In this document: one piece after another, positions 18,146-25,849 of the stretch
How positions within the stretch are numbered: position 1 is the first letter of the stretch
Layout: each line of letters opens with the position of its first letter
NCBI RefSeq assembly: GCF_002868735.1
Contig: NZ_CP025611.1
Coordinates: 1,978,501 to 2,042,500 of the forward strand
Length of the DNA stretch: 64,000 nt
DNA from: Niveispirillum cyanobacteriorum
GTDB taxonomy: Bacteria; Pseudomonadota; Alphaproteobacteria; Azospirillales; Azospirillaceae
Reading direction: 5' to 3'
Notes under the pieces: model-generated
The model's input: only the letters and a program-made list of their open reading frames with translations
Database searches by the model: none
Told to the model about the DNA's origin: nothing
Made by a program: the position numbers and the translations under genes

Positions 18146-19018
18146 TCAGGGCGCCGGGTAGAGCCATTGCATCCCCTGGATCAGGCCCACGGGGAAGGTG
18201 GTTTCATGATAGGTGCCCTGGGACACCTCTGACATGACCTGTAACCCCGGATATTTGCGCGCCCGCAGATGCTTGGCCATATCCTGCTGATCGGCCACCA
18301 TATCGCGACGTTGATTATAGCGTTTATCGCCGGGCTTAGCCGCCTCGAACGACCCGGTGGTCATGTAGACACTGGCCCTCAGGTCCTTGTGCCCCTTGGC
18401 ATAATCCGCCTCCAGCGTGCGCAGGGCATAATCCTTATACCAGATGGACGGGCTGGTCAGGATATAGCTGCTGAAATGCTGCGGCTGGGTGAACAGCACC
18501 CACAGCCCGAACAGCCCGCCATAGGATTGGCCCACCAGGGTGCGGCGGGCAGGATCGATGCGGTAGGTCTTCTCAACCAACGGCATCGCCTCCTTCACCA
18601 GGAAGTCAAGATAGGCCTGCGCACCACCCGACGGGCTGGGCAGGTCCGGATCGGCCCAGGGCGTCAGATCGCGGCGGCGGCTCTCCATGCCATTCTCGCC
18701 CTTGGCCGTGGGCAGACCAACCAGGATAAACTCATCCAGCCGCTTCTGGCTGTGGGCCAGCCGCGTGATGCCGGACGCCACCTGGAACGTGTAATCGCCA
18801 TCGGTCAGGTACAGCACACCATAGCGCCGGCCCACATTCTTCGGGTCCGCATAGCCCGGTGGCAGCTTCACATAGAGATCGTAAGTCCGGCCATTCTGCG
18901 CCGAAGTCACGGTATGGACGCTGGTCCGTTCCACCTGATAGGCGGGAAGGCTTTCCTGGGCGGCGGCGCCCTGAACGGTGAACAGCAGGGCGGCGGTCAG
19001 AAACCAGACAAAACGCAT
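18146..19018 (-). CDS. Exported alpha/beta-hydrolase, esterase D/IroE-like
   Basis: The 290-residue precursor has a signal peptide (MRFVWF to AAAQ, about 1-21). The rest matches the putative esterase family (PF00756) that contains siderophore hydrolases such as IroE: YDLYVKLPPGY near the start, VLYLTDGDYTF, nucleophile elbow GQSYGG, LTSPSIWY, and a late His in TYHETTFPVGL. It would hydrolyse an ester in the periplasm. No siderophore genes are adjacent, so the substrate is open. Confidence 0.85.
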   Translation of the reverse strand: MRFVWFLTAALLFTVQGAAAQESLPAYQVERTSVHTVTSAQNGRTYDLYVKLPPGYADPKNVGRRYGVLYLTDGDYTFQVASGITRLAHSQKRLDEFILVGLPTAKGENGMESRRRDLTPWADPDLPSPSGGAQAYLDFLVKEAMPLVEKTYRIDPARRTLVGQSYGGLFGLWVLFTQPQHFSSYILTSPSIWYKDYALRTLEADYAKGHKDLRASVYMTTGSFEAAKPGDKRYNQRRDMVADQQDMAKHLRARKYPGLQVMSEVSQGTYHETTFPVGLIQGMQWLYPAP

Positions 19019-19161
19019 CCGGGATGTCCCCTTCGGATTGCAGAGATGAGGCCTGTGTATGAATTTCCCGATTGCCAGGTCAAGCGCCCACCCTGGCCGT
19101 TGACGGGGCGCTATCGCGCCCCCACTCTGATCTTACAGATGCGCAGCCCCGGAGGCCGGCC

Positions 19162-19428
19162 ATGGACAGCGTGAACCTCGCCGATGTCGCCAGCAACCTG
19201 ACCCGCCTGATCGAACGGGCCGAGGCGGGGGAGGAGATCATCATCTACCGCGCCGGTCGTCCCGTGGCCCGGCTGATGCCTCCGGTGGCGGGGGCAGCGG
19301 CATCTCCAACGCCAAAGCCAAAGAGGCAACTTGGGGTCCTGGCCGGGCAAGGCTACTGGATCGGCGATGACTTCGATGATCCCTTGCCGGAGGAGATGGA
19401 ACGGGCGTTCCGGGGGGAAGGTACGTGA
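19162..19428 (+). CDS. Phd/YefM-type antitoxin of a VapBC pair
   Basis: An 88-residue protein whose first 45 residues (MDSVNLADVASNLTRLIERA, GEEIIIYRAGRPVARLMP) are the Phd/YefM DNA-binding fold. The acidic tail (DDFDDPLPEEMERAF) is the usual toxin-wrapping segment. The ATG has GGAGGC upstream. Its stop overlaps the toxin GTG start in GTGA, so the two are translationally coupled. It should neutralise the PIN-domain toxin and repress the pair. Confidence 0.9.
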   Translation: MDSVNLADVASNLTRLIERAEAGEEIIIYRAGRPVARLMPPVAGAAASPTPKPKRQLGVLAGQGYWIGDDFDDPLPEEMERAFRGEGT

Positions 19429-19811
19429 GGCTATTGCTCGACACGCATGTATTCATCTGGTCGGCACTGTCTCCAGACCGGCTCCCCGCCCATATCATTG
19501 ACGCAATCTGCTCGGGCGACAATGACATCATCATCAGCACCGCCAGCATCTGGGAAATCGCGATCAAGGTGAAAACCGGACGTCTGGCCTTCCCTCTGGG
19601 CCTGCTGCCCGAGATTCTGCATCGTATGGATATGCAACTACTGGATATCCATCTTGACCATGTTCTGGAGGCGGGAAACCTCCCGCTTCACCACAACGAC
19701 CCGTTCGACCGCATGTTGATTGCACAGGCCAGGATGGAGGCTTTGCTGCTGGTGACGGCAGATGCGATGATCCCAACCTACGCGGTGAAGACCCTGTCGG
19801 CGCGGGCGTGA
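19425..19811 (+). CDS. PIN-domain toxin (VapC family)
   Basis: A 128-residue ribonuclease toxin with the four acidic positions of the PIN domain: Asp in LLLDTHVFIW (D6), Glu in SIWEIAIK, and Asp residues in NDPFDRML and VTADAMI. The DTHVFIW start marks the subgroup common in alphaproteobacteria. It begins with GTG overlapping the antitoxin stop by four bases. The pair sits between the esterase and gloB genes with no mobile-element remnants visible. Confidence 0.92.
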   Translation: MRLLLDTHVFIWSALSPDRLPAHIIDAICSGDNDIIISTASIWEIAIKVKTGRLAFPLGLLPEILHRMDMQLLDIHLDHVLEAGNLPLHHNDPFDRMLIAQARMEALLLVTADAMIPTYAVKTLSARA

Positions 19812-19824
19812 GAAAGGGTAGTCC

Positions 19825-20595
19825 ATGGTTGAAGTGCATGTCGTTCCGGCACTGACCGACAATTACATTCACATCCTGCATGACGCGGCCCATGGCATTA
19901 CCGCCGTGGTGGATCCGGGTGAGGCGGGGCCGGTGCGCGCCTTTCTGACCGACCGCGGCTGGCGGCTGACCCATATTCTGGCCACCCACCATCATGGGGA
20001 CCATATCGGCGGCATCAACGACCTGCGCGCCGACAGCCACGCGATGTTGATCGGGCCTAAGGCGGAGATGGAGCGCATCCCCGAAATGGACGCCACTTAC
20101 GGCGATGGCGACAGCTTCACCCTGGGCAGCCAGACCGTCCGCGTCTTTGACACGCCGGGCCATACGCGCGGCCATTGCGCCTTTTTCTGTGAGGAGGCGC
20201 GGCTGCTGTTCAGCGGCGATACCCTGTTCTCGCTCGGCTGCGGGCGCCTGTTCGAAGGGACGGCAGCCCAGATGTGGGACAGCCTGTTGAAACTGCGGGC
20301 CTTGCCGCCCGAAACCCGAATTTACTGTGGCCATGAATATACGGCCAGCAATGCCCGGTTCGCGCTGTCCATCGACCCGGACAATCTGCCCCTGAAAGCC
20401 AGGGCGGAGCAGGTGGCAGCGTTGCGGGCCAAGGGCCTTCCCTCCATTCCCGCCCGCCTGTCGGATGAGTTGGCGGCCAATCCCTTCCTGCGCGCCGATG
20501 ACCCGTTGCTGGCCGCCCATTTCGGCCTGACCGGCGCGCCGCATGCCAGCATCTTCGCCGCCATCCGCAAGGCGAAGGATGATTTCCGGGGCTGA
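19825..20595 (+). CDS. gloB: Hydroxyacylglutathione hydrolase (glyoxalase II)
   Basis: The 256-residue metallo-beta-lactamase-fold enzyme splits S-D-lactoylglutathione to D-lactate and glutathione, ending methylglyoxal detoxification. The binuclear metal site is shown by THHHGDHIGG (about 53-62), DTPGHTRGHCAFF and FSGDTLFSLGCGRLFEGT; YCGHEYTASNARFA is the substrate/metal segment. The length is normal. It is followed by a GST gene, consistent with a glutathione-related group. Confidence 0.96.
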   Translation: MVEVHVVPALTDNYIHILHDAAHGITAVVDPGEAGPVRAFLTDRGWRLTHILATHHHGDHIGGINDLRADSHAMLIGPKAEMERIPEMDATYGDGDSFTLGSQTVRVFDTPGHTRGHCAFFCEEARLLFSGDTLFSLGCGRLFEGTAAQMWDSLLKLRALPPETRIYCGHEYTASNARFALSIDPDNLPLKARAEQVAALRAKGLPSIPARLSDELAANPFLRADDPLLAAHFGLTGAPHASIFAAIRKAKDDFRG

Positions 20596-20633
20596 TTGCA
20601 CCCCCCGCCGCCCCCCATACCCTGGATGAAGAC

Positions 20634-21245
20634 ATGAAGCTGCGTTACAGCCAGACCTCTCCCTTCGTGCGCAAGGTGTTGATGGCGGCGCATGAGGTTG
20701 GATTGGCCGACCGGATCGACCTGTCGCCGATTGATGTTTGGTCACCTGACAGCCCGATCGTGCGCGAGAACCCCTTGTCCAAGATCCCCACATTGCTGAC
20801 CGATGACGGCATGGTGCTGTTCGACAGTCCCGTCATCGTCGAGTATCTGGACAGCCTGCATGACGGCACCAAGCTGATCCCTGCCACCGGTGCCGCCCGC
20901 TGGCTGGCCCTGCGGCAGCAGGCTATGGCCGACGGGATCTGCGATGCGGCCGTACTGCGCCGGATGGAGGCGCTGCGCCCCGCCTCCCTGCGGTCCGCCG
21001 AATGGGACAGCCGGCAGCGCGCCGCCATCTTCCGTGCCCTCGACCGGCTGGAGGTGGAAGCCGGCGACCTGCCCGACCCAGCAGCACCAACGGTCGGCGG
21101 TCTGGCCGTGCTATCTGCCATGGGATACATGGATTTCCGCTTCGCCCATGAACCCTGGCGTCCGGGCCGGCCATCACTGGCACAGTGGTTTGAAACGGCC
21201 TCGAAACGACACAGCTTCTTGAATACCCTTCCGCCAACGGAATGA
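20634..21245 (+). CDS. Glutathione S-transferase family protein
   Basis: The 203 residues include a GST N-terminal domain (SPFVRKVLMAAHEVGL, NPLSKIPTLLTDDG, FDSPVIVEYLDSL) and a helical C-terminal domain. This matches the small bacterial GSTs related to YibF. Its stop overlaps the ATG of the next gene in ATGA, so co-translation with the cupin gene is likely. The reaction is not predictable. Confidence 0.9.
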   Translation: MKLRYSQTSPFVRKVLMAAHEVGLADRIDLSPIDVWSPDSPIVRENPLSKIPTLLTDDGMVLFDSPVIVEYLDSLHDGTKLIPATGAARWLALRQQAMADGICDAAVLRRMEALRPASLRSAEWDSRQRAAIFRALDRLEVEAGDLPDPAAPTVGGLAVLSAMGYMDFRFAHEPWRPGRPSLAQWFETASKRHSFLNTLPPTE

Positions 21246-21703
21246 ATTTCATGAACCATCTGACGCCAAGGCAGATCATCGACCTGCTGGGCATGCGCCC
21301 GCATCCCGAAGGCGGTCATTATGTGGAAACTTTCCGCGCACGCGCCCCTGACGGCGGACGGGCAGCCCATACGGCCATCTATTTCCTGTTGCAGGCGGGG
21401 GAATATTCTCACTGGCACCGGGTACTGGATGCCGATGAGATCTGGCATTTCCATGCCGGCGCGCCGCTGGTCCTGACCATGTCGCCCAACGGCCATGATG
21501 CCTCGGCCCACCATCTGGGCAGTGATCTGGCCGCTGGTCACCGGCCCCAGATCATCGTGCCCGCCGGCCATTGGCAGACGGCGGTCAGCCTGGGGGCCTG
21601 GACGCTTGTGGGATGCACCGTGGTGCCGGGCTTTGAATTCGCGAAGTTTGAGCTGGCCCCGCCCGACTGGCGGCCAACCCCACGGAAACCGTCAGGAGCC
21701 TGA
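21242..21703 (+). CDS. DUF985 cupin-fold protein
   Basis: The 153-residue protein matches the COG3542/DUF985 cupin family: LGMRPHPEGGHYVETFR, AIYFLLQAGEYSHWHRV, DEIWHFHAG, and LVGCTVVPGFEFAKFELA. The His/Glu set in SHWHRV and EIWHFH is a likely metal or ligand site of a beta-barrel. The function of the family is unknown. The ATG at 21242 overlaps the GST stop; a second ATG at 21251 is possible. Its end overlaps the convergent nrsF-like gene by 12 bases. Confidence 0.88.
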   Translation: MNFMNHLTPRQIIDLLGMRPHPEGGHYVETFRARAPDGGRAAHTAIYFLLQAGEYSHWHRVLDADEIWHFHAGAPLVLTMSPNGHDASAHHLGSDLAAGHRPQIIVPAGHWQTAVSLGAWTLVGCTVVPGFEFAKFELAPPDWRPTPRKPSGA

Positions 21704-22348
21704 CCTGTCCCCCTGGCGCCAGCGGAACAGCACGCGGCCCAGCGGCGCCAGCATGGCACCAAGCATGACGATGGCCACAACCTGGATCGCCACCAACAGG
21801 GGGGCATCCAGATCGTCATGGATCATCCGCTCCCCGAACACCGCCATGCCGCCCCCAGCGATCAGCAGCAGCGCCATCATGCGTACCGGTGCCACCGGGG
21901 CCGCGCGGCGCATGTCGGCGGCCAGGAACAGGGCCGACCCGATGGAAATGACAGGAAAGCACCAGGGGCAGAACAGATGCACCAATTCCGGCATGTCATG
22001 CGCCGCCGCATCCTGATGCCCGCTTTCCCACAGGACCAGCATCCAGAACAGGGCTGCCGGCAGCCAGATCATCCGCTCCCACCCCCGCCGTCCCGGCACG
22101 GAAAAGGAAATGGCCGCGAACCCGGCCAGCAGCGCCGTCACCAACGCCAATCCCTGTTCCGCCAACCAGTCAACCCGCGTCACCACCAGCGACAAGTCTC
22201 CGCGCACCCCATGCCAGGTGGTGGCCAGCAGCATCAATCCGATGGACAGGATGGCCCAGCGCAGCAGCCGCAGAACCGGCGGCGGCAGACGGCGGGCAGG
22301 GGTCCCCTCCGCGCTCAACCGGTCGATCAGGTGGCTTACATCAGCCAT
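21692..22348 (-). CDS. nrsF: NrsF-family (DUF1109) anti-sigma factor, membrane
   Basis: The 218-residue protein has a short cytoplasmic N-terminus (MADVSHLIDRLSAEG) typical for sigma binding, then about six hydrophobic segments. A CPWC motif (about C127/C130 from the chosen start) lies in the loop before a helix and is a candidate metal- or redox-sensing site; in the Caulobacter homologue conserved Cys residues are needed for sensing. The ATG at 22348 overlaps the sigma gene stop; an ATG three codons earlier is also possible. It should hold the ECF sigma factor at the membrane until metal stress. Confidence 0.85.
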   Translation of the reverse strand: MADVSHLIDRLSAEGTPARRLPPPVLRLLRWAILSIGLMLLATTWHGVRGDLSLVVTRVDWLAEQGLALVTALLAGFAAISFSVPGRRGWERMIWLPAALFWMLVLWESGHQDAAAHDMPELVHLFCPWCFPVISIGSALFLAADMRRAAPVAPVRMMALLLIAGGGMAVFGERMIHDDLDAPLLVAIQVVAIVMLGAMLAPLGRVLFRWRQGDRSGS

Positions 22349-22892
22349 GGTCCACATCCTTCCGCAACAATTGCCGCAGCCCCGCGATGCCGCGATGTAC
22401 GGCCACTTTCAATGCCCCGACGCTGACGCCACTGGCCTCGGAGGCTTCCTTCAAACTCATGCCCTGAACCTTCAGCATATCGATGGCCACCCGCTGCCGC
22501 TCCGGCAGTTGCGACAGCAACGGCCCCAGATTGACACTAGGCGGCACATCACCCTCCGGCTGCGGCACGGTGTCGGCCAAACCGTCATCGAACTCCGTCT
22601 CCACGGCCCGGCGGCGATAGGTGCGGCGCAAGGCATCCGACAGCCGGTTGCGTGCAATCGTACCCAGCCAGGGGCCCACCGGGCGCCCCGGCTGATAGGT
22701 CGGCAGGGCCTGGTGCAGGGCCAGCAGCGCATCCTGCACAAAATCCTCCAGATCGGCGGGTCGGGCCAGCTTCCCCCGTCCGACCGCCCGAACCAAGGGC
22801 ACGGCAGCGCGCAGAAAGGCGCCATAGGCGACGCGGTCGCCCTCCTGCGCGGCCGTCAGTAATCGGCCAAGATCCGAATCCTTGTCCGTCAC
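22341..22892 (-). CDS. ECF-family RNA polymerase sigma factor (SigF-like)
   Basis: The 183-residue factor has region 2 (about 20-85: FLRAAVPLVRAVGRG, DLEDFVQDALLALHQ, YQPGRPVGPWLGTIARNRLSDALRR) and region 4 (about 125-175: LPERQRVAIDMLKVQGMSLKEASEASG, ALKVAVHRG). The start is set at GTG 22892, which follows GGATGGGG; the frame is open farther upstream but overlaps the preceding gene. It is directly coupled to the nrsF gene and lies in the bufferin operon, so it probably transcribes this operon from the GTAACC/CGAA promoter at 25700-25724. Confidence 0.9.
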   Translation of the reverse strand: MTDKDSDLGRLLTAAQEGDRVAYGAFLRAAVPLVRAVGRGKLARPADLEDFVQDALLALHQALPTYQPGRPVGPWLGTIARNRLSDALRRTYRRRAVETEFDDGLADTVPQPEGDVPPSVNLGPLLSQLPERQRVAIDMLKVQGMSLKEASEASGVSVGALKVAVHRGIAGLRQLLRKDVDHG

Positions 22893-22917
22893 CAGCACCC
22901 CATCCGACCCAGTACCG

Positions 22918-23190
22918 TCACTTAGGCGGCTGTGAAGGCTTGGCAACGCCGTGTTCTTCCAGGAAGGCCTTGAATTTCTTGGCATCCAGGAAATAGAGGT
23001 CAAGGCATTCATTGAACTTATCCGGGTCCTTGATGGCCTTGCAGAGTTGTTCGGCCTCCTCGTTTGCCGTCTGCTTCTGCGCCTTTTCCGAGGCGCTCAT
23101 GCCGGGCGCGCTGTTCTGTGCCAGGGCCGGCGGGGCAAAGGCCAACAACAGCACCGGCAGAAAGGGCAGGAAGCGGCGAACAAAGGACAT
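22918..23190 (-). CDS. Small exported protein of unknown function in the bufferin operon
   Basis: The 90-residue precursor has a clear signal peptide (MSFVRRFLPFLPVLLLAFAP to ALAQ, 1-25). The mature 65 residues are helical and charged, with two Cys 12 residues apart (LCKAIKDPDKFNEC) and a Pro-rich end. I do not recognise the family. It lies 4 bases after the DoxX gene and 25 before the sigma factor, inside the operon, so it is probably co-expressed. A periplasmic accessory for metal handling or peptide maturation is a guess from context. Confidence 0.7.
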   Translation of the reverse strand: MSFVRRFLPFLPVLLLAFAPPALAQNSAPGMSASEKAQKQTANEEAEQLCKAIKDPDKFNECLDLYFLDAKKFKAFLEEHGVAKPSQPPK

Positions 23191-23194
23191 GGCG

Positions 23195-23701
23195 TCACCT
23201 CGCAGTCAGGACAGGATCAAGCAGACGTCGCCACAGGCCACGCAAGGCCGCATCCAGCGACAACAGCCCCGGCCCCGTCAGGAACAGGACCAGCCCCACC
23301 ATGATCCATGGAATCTGTTCCGCCGCAATGGCGATACCATTCTCAATCCCCTCCGGCGTGCGGCCGATCACCAGGAACAGCACCGCCGACATCACCGCCA
23401 GCCCCGCCGCCCCGACACGGCCCGCCAGCCCAAGCGCCAGCAGGAGGCTAAGCACAATCTCCGCCCCTGTGGTCAGCGGTGCCGCGATAACCGCCGGCAG
23501 AAAGGGCACCGGATGGACATCGGTGAACAGGAAAGCCTGGCTGTCCCATGTGAAGACGCGGTGCCAGCCGGCGGTGGCGAACGGCCAGGCCAGCCAGAGG
23601 CGCCCCAGCAGCAGGAGCACCGCACCGCCCCAGCGCACGGGCAATGCCGCCCCGACGGTGGGGCCCGGATCGACCAGAAGGCGCAGCGTTGAGCGGATCA
23701 T
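23195..23701 (-). CDS. DoxX-family membrane protein (BufD-like)
   Basis: The 168-residue protein has four hydrophobic helices (about 23-45, 68-88, 90-112 and 130-150). GRLWLAWPFATAGWHRVF and AEIVLSLLLALGLAGRVGAAGL are typical of DoxX. DoxX proteins commonly follow bufABC genes. It overlaps bufC by four bases (ATGA), so expression is coupled. The role in bufferin systems is not established; a membrane redox function is one proposal for DoxX proteins. Confidence 0.85.
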   Translation of the reverse strand: MIRSTLRLLVDPGPTVGAALPVRWGGAVLLLLGRLWLAWPFATAGWHRVFTWDSQAFLFTDVHPVPFLPAVIAAPLTTGAEIVLSLLLALGLAGRVGAAGLAVMSAVLFLVIGRTPEGIENGIAIAAEQIPWIMVGLVLFLTGPGLLSLDAALRGLWRRLLDPVLTAR

Positions 23702-24453
23702 GGTTGCTCACCATCGGTTACGGCGGCGATCAGCCCTTGGCCGAGCAACAGCGCCAACAGCGGGGAAAGCGCGCCGGCATCCCGCAGATGCCCGGCCGCC
23801 GTCAGAAGATCGGCCCCCTCGGACAGGGCCTGGACAAAGCCGCCGGCATCGGGCGGCAGCAATGTCGCCAAGACCAGCAGGTCCGGCCCACGCCAGATCA
23901 GCGCCACTGCCTCCGGCCCGACGAGCGGCAGGGGTGCGGCCACTCCCTTGATATCCGCCCGCCCCTCCCACCATGGGCTCAGGACGGACAATGGTCCGGC
24001 CACCAGCGAAGAGGACAGCACCAGCGGCAGACGCAAGCGGGCCAGCGCATCGGGGACGTAAGGCGCTAACGCTGCTGGCCCTACTGGATCGGCATCAGCA
24101 GCGAAATAGGCACAATGCGCAGCCCAATCGGCAGCGGCTAGCACGGGTAACTCCCCCGCCAAATCCGCCCCGAACCCTTTGCCATAGGCCGACAGCATAG
24201 CCTGTCCCGGCGGGTGGGCCCGCAGATGGCGTTTCGCCGCCTCCGCGAAGGCATCCGTCCCCATGGCCCGCTCCACACTGGGATAGGCTTGGGCCAGGAC
24301 ACCAGTCAGGGAAGCCGTGACGGTGGCGGTGTGGATGAACAAGGCCTTGTCGGCCGGCACGGCGGCAGGGCGCAGAAAGGGCAGCGCGCGGGCAAACTCC
24401 GCAGCATCGCCATAACAGGCCCCCAGAATGGCGCGTTGCAGATCGATCAGCAT
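23698..24453 (-). CDS. bufC: DUF2063 protein, bufferin-modification partner (BufC-like)
   Basis: The 251-residue protein starts MLIDLQRAILGACYG, the usual opening of the DUF2063 (HvfC/BufC) fold, and carries FIHTATVTASLTGVLAQAYP and LSAYGKGFGADLAGELP, also family-like. In related systems the C protein docks the precursor leader onto the MNIO enzyme. The ATG at 24453 overlaps the bufB stop by seven bases. The second half is poorly conserved, as is common. Confidence 0.85.
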   Translation of the reverse strand: MLIDLQRAILGACYGDAAEFARALPFLRPAAVPADKALFIHTATVTASLTGVLAQAYPSVERAMGTDAFAEAAKRHLRAHPPGQAMLSAYGKGFGADLAGELPVLAAADWAAHCAYFAADADPVGPAALAPYVPDALARLRLPLVLSSSLVAGPLSVLSPWWEGRADIKGVAAPLPLVGPEAVALIWRGPDLLVLATLLPPDAGGFVQALSEGADLLTAAGHLRDAGALSPLLALLLGQGLIAAVTDGEQP

Positions 24454-25307
24454 GAGGCCGCCCCCCGCACCGCATCCGCCTTTGCCGCCTGGGCCAGCAG
24501 CACCGGCAGCGGTGGCAGGGCCGTATCCCATTCCACCAGGGTAGGGCGTGGCCCAAACTGACGGGTGGCAAGGTCATACAGGGCCCAGACCGGGTCCGGT
24601 ACGGCGCTGCCATGATCATCAATCAGCAGGGTGGCGCCATCCACATCCAGGCTGGCATGGCCGGCAAGATGGATTTCCCCGACCGCATCGCCGGGAAAGT
24701 GCCGCAGCAGCCGTGCCGCGTCCTGCCCCCGGTTGCGGGCCGAGACATAGAGATTGTTGAGGTCCAGCAGCAGGCCGCATCCCGTGCGGGCCACCAGCGC
24801 CGCCAGGAACTCCCCCTCCTCCATCTGGTCCTCCTGGAACCGCAGATAGACGGACGGGTTTTCCACCAGCAGACGCCGGCCCAGCGCATCCTGCACCCGC
24901 TGTACATTGCCGGCGACGATGTCCAATGTCTCCGTCGTCAGCGGCAGGGGCAGAAGGTCGGGCACATGCGTACCGGCCAGACCGGTCCAGGCCAGATGAT
25001 CCGACACCATCGCCGGCTCAAACCGCGCATAAAGCGCCTTCAGCCGGGCCAGATGCTCTCCATCCACGCCATCAGCAGCACCCAATGACAGGGCCACCGA
25101 ATGGAAGGAGATGGGATAGTCCTGACGCAGCCTTTCCAGCTGCGCCAGACGCGGACCGCCGGGCACCAGATAGTTTTCCGCATGCACCTCCAGCCACCCG
25201 ACCGGCTGCGCCGCCGTCAGAAAATCCGGCACATGCAGGTGCCGAAGCCCGACGCCGGCCGTATCGGCCAGGCCTGGGATGGTGGGGGGATGGGCCGGGG
25301 GGCGCAT
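24447..25307 (-). CDS. bufB: DUF692/MNIO enzyme (BufB-like)
   Basis: The 286-residue TIM-barrel protein is a multinuclear non-heme iron oxidase of the MbnB/HvfB/BufB family. It shows GVGLRHLHVPDF, EVHAENYLVPGG, ISFHSVALSLG, VSDHLAWTG, LVENPSVYLRF, LLLDLNNLYVSA, GEIHLAGH and DDHGSAVPDPVWALY, which supply the His/Glu/Asp iron ligands. In characterised bufferins the enzyme converts Cys residues of the precursor into thiooxazole-type groups that bind copper. It lies 26 bases after the precursor gene. Confidence 0.93.
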   Translation of the reverse strand: MRPPAHPPTIPGLADTAGVGLRHLHVPDFLTAAQPVGWLEVHAENYLVPGGPRLAQLERLRQDYPISFHSVALSLGAADGVDGEHLARLKALYARFEPAMVSDHLAWTGLAGTHVPDLLPLPLTTETLDIVAGNVQRVQDALGRRLLVENPSVYLRFQEDQMEEGEFLAALVARTGCGLLLDLNNLYVSARNRGQDAARLLRHFPGDAVGEIHLAGHASLDVDGATLLIDDHGSAVPDPVWALYDLATRQFGPRPTLVEWDTALPPLPVLLAQAAKADAVRGAASC

Positions 25308-25333
25308 GCGGAAACCTGCTGGAAGGGCGATGC

Positions 25334-25633
25334 TTACTTCTTGGCCTTGGTGTTGGTGCCGTCGAAGGCGGTCATGCTGCCGCCAGCGGCTTCACAGGCT
25401 TCCTTGGTCATGGCCTTGAAATCCTGGCCGCTGTAATCGACCTTGGACTGGGTGGCGCAGGAATGACCGGCGGCCTTGTTGGCGCAGTCATTCTCGCCGG
25501 CCTTGGACACGCCATAGCACTTCACCTTCTCCCCCTCGGCGGCATGGGCCGGGGCGGCGATGGCGGCCAGCGACAGGGCACCGGCGACGGCGGCACCAAG
25601 GGTCAGGGCGGTCAGGCGGACGGAAGTCGACAT
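25334..25633 (-). CDS. bufA1: Bufferin precursor peptide (BufA1, DUF2282)
   Basis: The 99-residue protein is a DUF2282 bufferin precursor: a Sec signal used as leader (1-31, cleaved at AHA) and a core with four Cys, C39 in KCYGVSKAG, C50 in NDC, C59 in HSC and C80 in KEAC. The spacing and the KCYGV opening are typical. After modification by BufB/BufC and export it should bind copper or other metals in the periplasm. It is the first gene of the operon, with a promoter candidate 67 bases upstream. Confidence 0.92.
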   Translation of the reverse strand: MSTSVRLTALTLGAAVAGALSLAAIAAPAHAAEGEKVKCYGVSKAGENDCANKAAGHSCATQSKVDYSGQDFKAMTKEACEAAGGSMTAFDGTNTKAKK

Positions 25634-25699
25634 GGGTGCATTTCCTTTGAACGGGGTCCAGGGAGAAGCGGCGCCGTCATCGGCGTCCGTATCTCTCCA

Positions 25700-25724
25700 T
25701 TCGCTGCCGGTTGGCGAAGGTTAC
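25700..25724 (-). promoter_or_regulatory. Predicted ECF (SigF-type) promoter of the bufferin operon
   Basis: Reading the minus strand, GTAACC (-35 like, 25724-25719) is followed after 15 bases by CGAA (-10 like, 25703-25700). As I recall, GTAACC/CGAA is the motif described for Caulobacter SigF targets, which include an equivalent operon. The predicted start would leave a leader of about 60 bases before bufA1. Confidence 0.6.
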
Positions 25725-25849
25725 ACCAGGAGCCAAAAAATTTTCGGCGACTGTGAAATTCTCGATGCCGGCCTGCTTAAGCCATTGAGCTTTTGTCGGA
25801 ATTCGGCCAGCCTCTCCATGGGTCAACCGACTGTCGGAGGGCGTGGCGC

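Noticed and set aside
15548-18232. An 894-codon open frame antisense to purH, the heparinase-like gene and rpe
   Set aside because: It crosses three well-supported genes on the other strand and shows no recognisable motif.
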